Of a stretch of 64,000 nucleotides of DNA, positions 57,144 to 64,000 are shown piece after piece. Every line of letters starts with the position of its first letter. The first letter of the stretch is position 1. The translations under genes were made by a program, and so were the position numbers. This DNA is from Streptomyces stelliscabiei (GTDB lineage: Bacteria > Actinomycetota > Actinomycetes > Streptomycetales > Streptomycetaceae). Location: positions 5,642,001 through 5,706,000 of the forward strand of contig NZ_JADBGF010000001.1 of assembly GCF_014873495.1 (NCBI RefSeq), written 5' to 3'. The notes beneath the pieces are model-generated. The model was not told where the DNA came from, made no database searches, and saw only the letters and a list, made by a program, of their open reading frames with translations.

Positions 57144-57980
57144 CTACTTGGCCGGTTCGGCTTCCCGCGTGAGGGCTTCGTCCGCGCGGGCCTCGTCCGG
57201 GTCGTCCCCGGTCGTCTCGACGAGGCCCAGCTCCGCGTCCCGGATGAACTCGACCTCGCGGCGGACCAGCCGGAACCACATGAAGACGACGAAGCCGGCG
57301 AAGACGAACCACTCGCCGGTGTAGCCGAGGTTCTGGAAGGCCTTGAGGTCGAGCCCGGTGTCCTGCGGGGCGGTCGCGGGCACGGCCTTCATGCCCGCGT
57401 CGGCCTTGTCGAGCGTGATCCAGGCGTCGTACAGGTCGTCCGGCACGAGGTTGACCAGCGCCGCCGCGCTGATCGCCGAGGTCTGCCCGGCCGGGAGCCC
57501 GCCCTGGACGGGTACGCCGTTCGACCCCGGGGTCTCGGACGCCTGCAGCGAACCGGTGACGGTGACCTCGCCGGAGGGCGCGGCCGGGGCGCGGCCGGCC
57601 TTCGCGGCGCCGGGCAGCCAGCCCCGTACGACGGGCAGCGCCTTGCCGCCGTCGGTGCGCAGCAGCGTCAGCACGTAGAAGCCGTTCCGGCCGTCCAGTT
57701 CACGGTTCGGCACGAGAAGCTGCTTGCCGTACCGTCCGGTGACGGTGGCCAGTGCGCCCGAGGTCTCCTTGTCCACCGGCAGCAGTTCCGCCAGCGGGCG
57801 TGCCGGGGCCCGGTCCGCCGGGTCGATCCGCTCGGTGGCCGCGCGATGGTCCTGCATCCGGTCCTCGAAGCGGCTCAGCTGCCACGACCCCATGAACACA
57901 CAGAAGGGGATGGCGAGCAGCACGAAGACGTTGATCCCCCACCATCGGGGCGTCAGCAGAAACCGGTACACGCCTTCCAC
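57144..57980 (-). CDS. SURF1 family protein
   Basis: 278 residues. An N-terminal membrane helix (about 13-32: WWGINVFVLLAIPFCVFMGS) followed by WQLSRFEDRMQDH, the SURF1 signature. The extracytoplasmic part has GRYGKQLLVPNRELDGRNGF, YVLTLLRTDGGKALPVVRGW and a C-terminal G-Y-T-G-E-W-F-V-F-A-G-F-V-V-F-M-W-F-R helix. SURF1 proteins help insert haem a into cytochrome c oxidase. The acidic C-terminal tail (DDPDEARADEALTREAEPAK) is cytoplasmic. It starts at ATG 57980. No cox genes are adjacent. Confidence 0.92.
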   Translation of the reverse strand: MEGVYRFLLTPRWWGINVFVLLAIPFCVFMGSWQLSRFEDRMQDHRAATERIDPADRAPARPLAELLPVDKETSGALATVTGRYGKQLLVPNRELDGRNGFYVLTLLRTDGGKALPVVRGWLPGAAKAGRAPAAPSGEVTVTGSLQASETPGSNGVPVQGGLPAGQTSAISAAALVNLVPDDLYDAWITLDKADAGMKAVPATAPQDTGLDLKAFQNLGYTGEWFVFAGFVVFMWFRLVRREVEFIRDAELGLVETTGDDPDEARADEALTREAEPAK

Positions 57981-58046
57981 CGTACGGTGCCCGCGCCGGT
58001 CGCCGGGCTGCGGGGTCGGCCCCCGCGGCCCGCGGTGTCGCCCGCC

Positions 58047-58439
58047 TCAGTACCGCTCGACGAGGTGCTCACGCCCGGCCGGCGGCTCGTACGGCTCGGG
58101 CCAGAAGTCGGTGACGGCCGCTATCCGGCCCTCACCGTCCCCCGTGAAGAAGGAGATCGCGTACATCTCCTCCAGCCCGACCGTGACGTGCGTCCAGCTG
58201 ACGACCTGCCCCGGTTCCGCGACGATCCGCTCGATCCGCGCGTGCCAGTCGCCCGGATACTCCCGGTTGAACTCCACGTACCGATCCCTGCCGCGTATCC
58301 GCTCCCGCGTCTGCGGCAGCTCGTACACGACGTCCTCGGCCAGCGTCTCGGCGAACGCGGTCCAGTCCCGGCCCTCGGCGGTGGCCCAGAAGCGCTCGAC
58401 GGCCCGGCGCAGACCGGTGTCTGTGGTCGTTGAAGTCAT
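58047..58439 (-). CDS. SnoaL-like / NTF2-fold protein
   Basis: 130 residues from ATG 58439. GLRRAVERFWATAEGRDWTA, FAETLAEDVVYELPQTRERI, RGRDRYVEFNREYPGDWHA, W-T-H-V-T-V-G, AISFFTGDGEGRIAAVTDFW, EPYEPPAGRE follow the nuclear-transport-factor-2 (SnoaL_2) fold with the Y-E-L-P and D-F-W motifs. The pocket suggests small-molecule binding or hydrolysis. It is unrelated in sequence detail to the secreted SnoaL-like protein at 48817. Cytoplasmic; monocistronic as far as can be seen. Confidence 0.78.
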   Translation of the reverse strand: MTSTTTDTGLRRAVERFWATAEGRDWTAFAETLAEDVVYELPQTRERIRGRDRYVEFNREYPGDWHARIERIVAEPGQVVSWTHVTVGLEEMYAISFFTGDGEGRIAAVTDFWPEPYEPPAGREHLVERY

Positions 58440-58570
58440 GGGGCGAGTCTGCACCCGACCACTGACAACCGGCCCGGCCGAACCCCTCCCGAGGCGGTCG
58501 CGATGCGAAGTTATCCACAGGCTGGGGGCCTCGGCGGCACATTGTCGTGCGGGCGGGGCAATATGGGGCC

Positions 58571-60400
58571 ATGACTGAGAGCAACGGGGCCACCCCGCAG
58601 CAGCAGAGCGGATCCATGCCCGACTGGGAGAAGCGGTTCCGGGCGCCGAGGGTGTCCCTGCCCGACTGGGCGGAGGACGCGCCGCACCGCTCGCTGTTCG
58701 TCTCCAACGCCACGGGCACGTACGAGTTGTACGCGTGGGACCGCGCCACCGACGAGCAGCGCCAGGTCACGAACCGGGCCAACGGCACGACGGACGGCGT
58801 GCTCTCGCCCGACGGCGAGTGGATCTGGTGGTTCGACGACAAGGACGGCGACGAGTTCGGCGTCTGGCGCCGTCAGCCGTTCCACGGCGGCCCGGACGAG
58901 GAGGGCGCCCCGGGCCTGGATCCGTCGTACCCGGCGGGCCTGGCCCTCGGCCGCGACGGCCGCACGGCGATCGTCGGCCGCTCCACCGACGAGGACGGTT
59001 CCACGATCCATCTGTCTCGGCAGGGCGAGGCCCCCGTCGAGATCTACCGCCACCGCGAGTCGGCCGGCGTCGGAGACCTCTCGCACGACGGCTCGCTGAT
59101 CGCGATCGAGCACACCGAGCACGGCGACGCGATGCACTCGGCGCTGCGCGTGGTCCGCCCGGACGGCACGATGGTCGCCGAGCTGGACGACACCAAGGGC
59201 GGCACGATCGAACTGGGCCTGGAGGTGCTGGGCTTCGCCCCCGTGGTCGGTGACACCCGGCTGCTCATCGGCCACCAGCGGGGCGGCCGTTGGGAACCCC
59301 TCGTGTGGGACGTGTCCTCGGGCGAGGAGACCGACCTCGGCCTCTCCGGACGGCTGGAGGGCGACCTGAGCGCCGAGTGGTACCCGGACGGCTCCGCCCT
59401 GCTCGTCGCCCACAGCTTCGAGGCCCGCAGCGAGCTGTTCCGCTACGACCTGGCCTCCCGTGCCCTGGAGCGCGTGGACACGCCGCGCGGCACCGTCTCC
59501 GGGGCCTCGGCCCGCCCCGACGGCAGCGTCGAGTACCTGTGGTCCTCCGCCGCCGAGCCGCCGGTCGTCCGCTCCACCACGGGCGAGGTCGTCCTCGACC
59601 CGCCGGGGCTGAAGTCCCCCGGCTCGGTGCCGGTGGAGGACGTCTGGGTGGACACACCCGGCGGCCGCGTCCACGCCCTGGTCCAGCGCCCGGCCGGGGC
59701 CGACGGCCCGTATCCGACCGTCTTCGACATCCACGGCGGCCCGACCTGGCACGACAGCGACGCCTTCGCGGCGGGACCTGCCGCCTGGCTGGATCACGGA
59801 TACGCGGTCATCCGTATCAACTACCGGGGCTCCACCGGGTACGGCCGTGCCTGGACCGACGCCCTCAAGCACCGGGTCGGCCTCATCGAACTGGAGGACA
59901 TCGCGGCGGTCCGCGAGTGGGCGGTGACCTCCGGTTTCGCCGACCCGGAGCGGCTCGTCCTCACCGGCGGCTCCTGGGGCGGCTACCTCACCCTCCTCGG
60001 CCTCGGCACCGAGCCGGACGCCTGGACCCTCGGCATCGCCGCCGTCCCCGTCGCGGACTACGTCACCGCGTACCACGACGAGATGGAGGCGCTCAAGGCC
60101 ATGGACCGCACCCTCCTGGGCGGTACGCCCGAGGAGGTCCCCGAGCGCTTCGAGGCCTCGTCACCCCTGACGTACGTCGACGCGGTGAAGGCCCCCGTCT
60201 ACATCTCCGCGGGTGTCAACGACCCCCGCTGCCCCATCCGCCAGATCGACAACTACGTCGACCGGCTGGCCGGCCGGGGCGCCGTCCACGAGGTGTACCG
60301 CTACGACGCCGGCCACGGCTCCCTGGTCGTCGACGAACGCATCAAACAGATCCGCCTGGAACTGGAATTCGCCGAACGCCACCTGGGGGCGCGCACCTGA
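58571..60400 (+). CDS. S9-family serine peptidase (acylaminoacyl/prolyl-oligopeptidase type)
   Basis: 609 residues. The N-terminal half (about 35-340) is a beta-propeller with repeated strand units (TNRANGTTDGVLSPDGEWIW, WWFDDKDGDEFGVW, VIGRSTDEDG-type loops). The C-terminal alpha/beta-hydrolase domain carries nucleophile Ser468 in LTGGSWGGYLTL, Asp551 in VNDPRCPI, and His582 in YDAGHGSLV. The phrase DIHGGPTWHDSD holds the oxyanion strand. It has no signal peptide, so it is cytoplasmic. It releases short N-acyl or N-terminal peptides. It starts at ATG 58571, with CAATAT 6 nt before it as a possible leaderless -10. Confidence 0.92.
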   Translation: MTESNGATPQQQSGSMPDWEKRFRAPRVSLPDWAEDAPHRSLFVSNATGTYELYAWDRATDEQRQVTNRANGTTDGVLSPDGEWIWWFDDKDGDEFGVWRRQPFHGGPDEEGAPGLDPSYPAGLALGRDGRTAIVGRSTDEDGSTIHLSRQGEAPVEIYRHRESAGVGDLSHDGSLIAIEHTEHGDAMHSALRVVRPDGTMVAELDDTKGGTIELGLEVLGFAPVVGDTRLLIGHQRGGRWEPLVWDVSSGEETDLGLSGRLEGDLSAEWYPDGSALLVAHSFEARSELFRYDLASRALERVDTPRGTVSGASARPDGSVEYLWSSAAEPPVVRSTTGEVVLDPPGLKSPGSVPVEDVWVDTPGGRVHALVQRPAGADGPYPTVFDIHGGPTWHDSDAFAAGPAAWLDHGYAVIRINYRGSTGYGRAWTDALKHRVGLIELEDIAAVREWAVTSGFADPERLVLTGGSWGGYLTLLGLGTEPDAWTLGIAAVPVADYVTAYHDEMEALKAMDRTLLGGTPEEVPERFEASSPLTYVDAVKAPVYISAGVNDPRCPIRQIDNYVDRLAGRGAVHEVYRYDAGHGSLVVDERIKQIRLELEFAERHLGART

Positions 60401-60420
60401 CGGCCCCGGCACCTCGGCCC

Positions 60421-60445
60421 CCCCGCGCCCCCGAAGGGCGCGGGG
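60421..60445. terminator. Bidirectional hairpin terminator
   Basis: Perfect 10-bp stem CCCCGCGCCC / GGGCGCGGGG with a 5-nt loop, between the peptidase gene and the converging ECF sigma gene. Confidence 0.75.
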
Positions 60446-60455
60446 CCACGGCCCC

Positions 60456-61091
60456 TCACGCGGCCGCCAACACCTCCTCCTTCTCCTCCTGATGGACCTC
60501 CTCAGCGGCCGCCAGCAACGCCACGAGCGTGGCCCGGGCCCGGGCCACCCGTGAGCGCACCGTGCCGATGGGGCATCCCGTCAGGCCGGCCGCGTCCTCG
60601 TAGGACAGTCCCAGCATCTGGGTGAGGACGAACGCCTCCCGCCGCTCCTCGGGCAGCGCGCCCAGCAGATCGGTGAGCGCCACGCCGTCGTCGAAGCCGG
60701 GCAGTCCGCGCGGCTGGGCGTGCTCGACGGCGAGGCGCCAGTCCGGTACGTCGGACAGCCGGGGCCGGGCCGCCGCGTGCCGGAAGCTGTCGGTCACCGC
60801 CCGCCGGGCGATGGACAGCAGCCACGTACGGGCGGAGCAGCGCCCCTCGAACCGGTGCAGGCTGCCGAGCGCCCGCAGGAAGGTGTCCTGGGCGAGGTCG
60901 TCCACCGCCTGAGGGTCGGCGCAGAGGTGGGCGACGAACCGCTGGACGTCACGGTGCAGCGCGCCCACGAACCGCTCGACGGCCTCCGGGTCCCCACCAC
61001 GGGCGGCCAGCGCCCAGGCGGTTATGGACTCGTCGGTCGTGGACCGGGAGGCCTGCGGGACCGACGCGGGCAGGGGAGTAAGGGTGATCAC
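60456..61091 (-). CDS. ECF-type RNA polymerase sigma factor
   Basis: 211 residues from GTG 61091, preceded by AGAAGGA with 7-nt spacing, which decides against ATG 61112. Region 2: AVERFVGALHRDVQRFVAHL, DPQAVDDLAQDTFLRALGSL, HRFEGRCSARTWLLSIARRA. Region 4: LLGALPEERREAFVLTQMLG, LSYEDAAGLTGCPIGTVRSR. The D-D-L-A-Q-D-T-F and G-T-V-R-S-R-V motifs are standard for ECF factors. It ends in a short acidic EEVHQEEKEEV tail. The next gene upstream on the same strand encodes a Met/His-rich membrane protein; no ZAS-type anti-sigma is adjacent. Confidence 0.93.
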   Translation of the reverse strand: MITLTPLPASVPQASRSTTDESITAWALAARGGDPEAVERFVGALHRDVQRFVAHLCADPQAVDDLAQDTFLRALGSLHRFEGRCSARTWLLSIARRAVTDSFRHAAARPRLSDVPDWRLAVEHAQPRGLPGFDDGVALTDLLGALPEERREAFVLTQMLGLSYEDAAGLTGCPIGTVRSRVARARATLVALLAAAEEVHQEEKEEVLAAA

Positions 61092-61395
61092 CTGGTGTCC
61101 TTCTCGGGTCATCCGGGATCCGGACCACCGACACGGGCAGGGGCACGGGGGCGCACACGGTGAGACAGCCGTACACGCGGTCGCCGAGGCAGCCGTTCCG
61201 TTCGAGAGGAGCGGGTGACGGTCGGAGAGCGTGTGGGAGAGCGTGTCGGGGAGCGTGTGTGCGCGTACGTGGGCACGCGTCCGGCGGTCCGGTGAGGAAG
61301 GGGGGCGGCCGTACGGCACGCGCGGAGGCGGGCGGTGTACGGCCGAAGCCCGAAGCGTGAGCCGTGTGTCGGCCGCCTCGGGGCACCGGCTGTCG
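61092..61395. other. Intergenic region upstream of the second ECF sigma gene
   Basis: There is no gene here. 61215-61275 contains repeats of a GAGCGTGTSGG unit (GAGCGTGTGGGAGAGCGTGT). The promoter of the sigma gene must lie here. No strong hairpin was seen. Confidence 0.4.
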
Positions 61396-62145
61396 TCAGA
61401 TGACAGCGGTCCCGGCGGGTGGACCCCGAGAGGTGATCGCGTGGACGAGAAGGAGGCGGCGCGGCGAACGGTCCGCACGGCCGCGGCGCACCCGTGGGCG
61501 AGGCCGCTCCGCGGCGAGGGGCAGCGCGAGCGACAGGCGCAGGGGTGCGGCCAGCCAGCCGGCCACGGTCCGCAGCAGCCCGAAGGCCGCGCGTTCGCCG
61601 TACGCCAGCCACAGCCCGCACAGCAGTGCCGCGAGCAGGTGCGCGGCGAGCATGCCGGACGAGGACGCGTACAGGGACGCGAGCGAGGACATGAGCGAGG
61701 AGGAGGACGCGGACGAGCCGTCCAGGAGGTACCCGGTGTGGTCCACATGACCCAGGTGACCGGCCGTACCCATGGGGACCGTGTGAGTCAGGTGGGCGGA
61801 ACCCATGTCCATGAGGTCCGCCGAGCCCGTGGAGCCCATCCCGCTCATCGAACTCATCGCGTCCGTGCGGCCGTCGACGGCCGTCGTGGTGGACGACTGT
61901 GCCTGTTCGAAGCCCCAGTGGAGGGCTGTCTGGGCGGCGACCACGACGGACGTGATCAGGGGGAGTCCGCGCTCACGTCCGGCCAGGCACCAGCCGACGG
62001 CCCCGGTCAGGACCGCCCCGGCGGCCATCGCCCACCAGGGGACATGGCTGCCGGACATCAGCACGTGGCCGAGGGCGGCGAGCAGCACACAGACGGCCGC
62101 GAACATCGCGGCGCGTGTCGTGCGCGAACCCCACCCTGCGGTCAT
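61396..62145 (-). CDS. Membrane protein with Met/His-rich loop
   Basis: 249 residues from ATG 62145 (in-frame ATG 62163 possible). Helices near 12-30, 37-55 and 62-78 are followed by a loop at 97-137 rich in Met (97, 100, 103, 112, 114, 125) and His (118, 121, 130, 133, 136). A Ser-rich stretch follows, then further helices (MLAAHLLAALLCGLWLAYGE, about 168-187, and LRTVAGWLAAPLRLSLALPL). The tail is basic (RPRPRVRRGRADRSPRRL). Met/His loops of this kind bind copper or other soft metals in copper-handling proteins. I do not recognise a named family. It is upstream of an ECF sigma gene on the same strand and divergent from the TrkA-like gene. Confidence 0.65.
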   Translation of the reverse strand: MTAGWGSRTTRAAMFAAVCVLLAALGHVLMSGSHVPWWAMAAGAVLTGAVGWCLAGRERGLPLITSVVVAAQTALHWGFEQAQSSTTTAVDGRTDAMSSMSGMGSTGSADLMDMGSAHLTHTVPMGTAGHLGHVDHTGYLLDGSSASSSSLMSSLASLYASSSGMLAAHLLAALLCGLWLAYGERAAFGLLRTVAGWLAAPLRLSLALPLAAERPRPRVRRGRADRSPRRLLLVHAITSRGPPAGTAVI

Positions 62146-62234
62146 GGCGCCCCATCCTCGCATCCGGACACCGCCGTCACCCCGTCCCTCTTGAGTACGG
62201 ATTTCCACCCGCCGTCGCACTCACACCGCCAACT

Positions 62235-62248
62235 GTGATCCGGATCAC
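62235..62248. promoter_or_regulatory. CRP-like perfect palindrome
   Basis: GTGATCCGGATCAC, within TGTGA-N6-TCACT, which matches the CRP/FNR-family consensus TGTGA-N6-TCACA at nine of ten positions. It is centred about 45 nt upstream of the start of the TrkA-like gene and 96 nt from the Met/His membrane gene. Confidence 0.6.
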
Positions 62249-62286
62249 TGAGGAACGGGTCGTGTGCATGGGGCAGTCTTCTGGTC

Positions 62287-64000
62287 GTGGGGACCCCTTC
62301 GCAGCACAACAGCCGTACCGGGCCGGACGGACAGGCAGGTCCGGCCGACCCGTCCGACCCGTCCGACCCGGCGGTGACCACCGGCCGGGCCGCGACGACG
62401 GCCGGTGCGGGTGTGTCGCCCGGCCAGGGCAGGCCGTCCGCTCCGGGCACGCCGCCGGGCCCGCCCGGTGCGGGCCGGCAACTCGCCCCGGGCGGGAGCG
62501 CGCGGGGCCGGACGGCCGCCGGCTCGGGCGCGCACATGGTCGTCTGCGGGGACGACGGGCTGGCCCACCGGCTGGCCGCCGAACTGCGGACCGTGTACGG
62601 GGAACAGGTGACGCTCGTCGTGCCGCCCACCGCGCGGATCGCGCGGCGGCCGGTCGTCGGGCGGGCCCGGACCGCCGCCGCGTTCCTCGACCGGATGACG
62701 GCGGCGGTCAACCGGGCCACGGGCGCCGCCGATCCGACGGCCGCCGACCGCACCGCCGAGGCCCGCGCCCGCGACGGCGGCGAACACGTCCTGGAGGCGG
62801 GCGAGGCCACCGAGGCCGTGCTCGCCGAGGCCGGGGTGGAGCGGGCCGCCGCGCTGGCGCTCGTCTACGACGACGACGAGACCAACATCCGCGCGGCCCT
62901 CACCGCCCGGCGCCTCAACCCCCGCCTGCGGCTGGTCCTGCGGCTCTACAACCGCCGCCTGGGGCAGTACATCGAGGAACTGCTCGACCAGGCCTCGGCG
63001 TTGGCGGCGGGCGGCGGCGAGGCCGACGGGGTCGACGGGTTCGGCGCCTCCACGACCGTCCTCTCCGACGCCGACACCGCCGCCCCCGCGCTGGCCGCGA
63101 CCGCCGTCGCCGGGACCAGCAAGGTCGTACAGACGGACGGGCTGATGCTGCGGGCCGTGGAACGCCCGCCCGGCCGCGGCGGCCAGAGCCCGGGCGGCCT
63201 CTGCACGCTCGCCCTTCTGTCGGCCACCACCAACGACCCGGCCGGAACCGAGGGTTCCGAGGGCAGCGGGGCACGCGGCCCCCAACTCCTGCCCGACGAG
63301 AGGGCGGTGGCGGAGGCGACGGGACGCGGAACCGTCGTGCTCGACACCGTGCGTTACGCGGGACCCGCGCTGCCGCCCGGCCGGGCGGGCGGCGGGCCGC
63401 TCGGGGCCTTCGGGCCGCTGCTCTCGCGGCGGCTGCGGTTGTCCCTGGCCGGCATGATCGCGTGCGTCTTCGCGCTCGCCGTCGCACAGATGGTGATCAC
63501 CGGGGAGCATCCGCTCCAGGCGACGTACGCGACCCTTCTCGATCTCTTCGGGATCGCCGACCCGGCGACCGACCAGAGCGACTCCCGCCAGATCCTGCAA
63601 CTCCTGTCCGGCCTCATGGGTTTACTCCTGCTGCCCGTGCTCCTGGCCGCCGTCCTGGAGGCCCTCGGCACCTTCCGCAGCGGCACCGCCCTGCGCAAGC
63701 CGCCGCGCGGCCTCTCCGGGCACGTCGTCCTCCTCGGCCTCGGCAAGATCGGCACCCGCGTCCTGGCCCGCCTGCGCGAGCTGCACATCCCGGTCGTGTG
63801 CGTCGAGGAGGACCCGGAGGCGCGCGGGCTCGCGGAGGCCCGACGCCTGCGGGTGCCGGTGATCCTCGGCGACGTGACCCAGGAGGGCGTCCTGGAGGCC
63901 GCCAAGATCCACCGCGCGCACGCCCTCCTCGCCGTGACCAGCTCCGACACGACGAACCTCGAAGCCGGCCTGTACGCCCGTTCCGTACGCCCCGACCTGC
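62287..64000 (+). CDS. TrkA-N/RCK potassium channel-like protein (3' end outside window)
   Basis: At least 571 residues from GTG 62287; the frame is open to the last base. CAGTCT lies 7 nt upstream, the leaderless spacing seen elsewhere. A Pro/Gly/Ala-rich N-terminus of about 80 residues precedes a first Rossmann-like RCK domain (MVVCGDDGLAHRLAAELRTV). Then come a membrane helix (LSLAGMIACVFALAVAQMVI), a pore-like loop (TYATLLDLFGI) and another helix (LLSGLMGLLLLPVLLAAVLE). A second TrkA-N domain follows with the NAD motif HVVLLGLGKIGTRVLARL, VEEDPEARGLAEA and ILGDVTQEGVLEAAKI. This is the arrangement of two-TM potassium channel or CASTOR/POLLUX-related proteins. Confidence 0.85.
   Translation, partial: MGTPSQHNSRTGPDGQAGPADPSDPSDPAVTTGRAATTAGAGVSPGQGRPSAPGTPPGPPGAGRQLAPGGSARGRTAAGSGAHMVVCGDDGLAHRLAAELRTVYGEQVTLVVPPTARIARRPVVGRARTAAAFLDRMTAAVNRATGAADPTAADRTAEARARDGGEHVLEAGEATEAVLAEAGVERAAALALVYDDDETNIRAALTARRLNPRLRLVLRLYNRRLGQYIEELLDQASALAAGGGEADGVDGFGASTTVLSDADTAAPALAATAVAGTSKVVQTDGLMLRAVERPPGRGGQSPGGLCTLALLSATTNDPAGTEGSEGSGARGPQLLPDERAVAEATGRGTVVLDTVRYAGPALPPGRAGGGPLGAFGPLLSRRLRLSLAGMIACVFALAVAQMVITGEHPLQATYATLLDLFGIADPATDQSDSRQILQLLSGLMGLLLLPVLLAAVLEALGTFRSGTALRKPPRGLSGHVVLLGLGKIGTRVLARLRELHIPVVCVEEDPEARGLAEARRLRVPVILGDVTQEGVLEAAKIHRAHALLAVTSSDTTNLEAGLYARSVRPDL

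Overview
The window is a high-GC actinobacterial chromosome segment, almost certainly from a Streptomyces. The signs are very strong G/C preference at third codon positions, frequent GTG/TTG starts, many starts without a ribosome binding site lying 6-8 nt after a TANNNT hexamer, hairpin terminators without U-tracts, and a gene order that, from memory and not from a search, matches the S. coelicolor region around SCO3607-SCO3660. I found no tRNA or rRNA genes, no insertion sequences, integrases or CRISPR arrays. This is core-type chromosome with small accessory islands.

Layout. 1-4.4 kb: end of a YbjN gene, a class I aminotransferase, then four tandem genes for tiny membrane proteins with Cys-Gly-rich tails (1990-3398, the most unusual locus), and a DUF2617 gene. 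4.8-11.9 kb: membrane-bound spermidine-synthase-like protein, SRPBCC protein with a repetitive acidic linker, aldose 1-epimerase, pyrE, class II fructose-bisphosphate aldolase, MFS exporter. 12.4-16.8 kb: DUF3151 protein and the tryptophan-to-anthranilate genes (kynA, kynU, kynB-like hydrolase). 17-23.5 kb: lipase-like hydrolase, membrane acyltransferase and two paralogous NarL-type two-component systems. 23.5-29.9 kb: a P450, an ABC exporter with divergent MarR/GbsR regulator, a DNA-binding protein and a double-YciI protein. 30-34.4 kb: a secreted Gly/Arg-repeat protein, a lipid/diacylglycerol kinase-like protein, purA, a small conserved protein. 34.4-41.3 kb: a hypothetical protein, a GT2/GT-C fusion, a GntR regulator, a class III aminotransferase, and a DJ-1/MarR pair. 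41.4-48.5 kb: Ser/Thr kinase, SLATT-like protein, ybaB-recR-DUF5063, M48/M56-type peptidase, dehalogenase-like hydrolase. 48.8-54.2 kb: secreted SnoaL-like protein, an OmpR-type two-component system, lysC and asd. 54.7-64 kb: an ECF sigma factor with a membrane partner, SURF1, a SnoaL-like protein, an S9 peptidase, a second ECF sigma factor with a Met/His-rich membrane protein, and a TrkA-like channel protein cut by the window end.

Functional links: kynA/kynU/kynB degrade tryptophan; lysC-asd feed the aspartate family; pyrE and purA serve nucleotide synthesis; ybaB-recR belong to recombination repair. The regulators mostly sit with their likely targets: MarR/GbsR with the ABC exporter, MarR with DJ-1, and ECF sigma factors with membrane partners. 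Several intergenic regions carry near-palindromic dispersed repeats and operator-like palindromes, listed individually.
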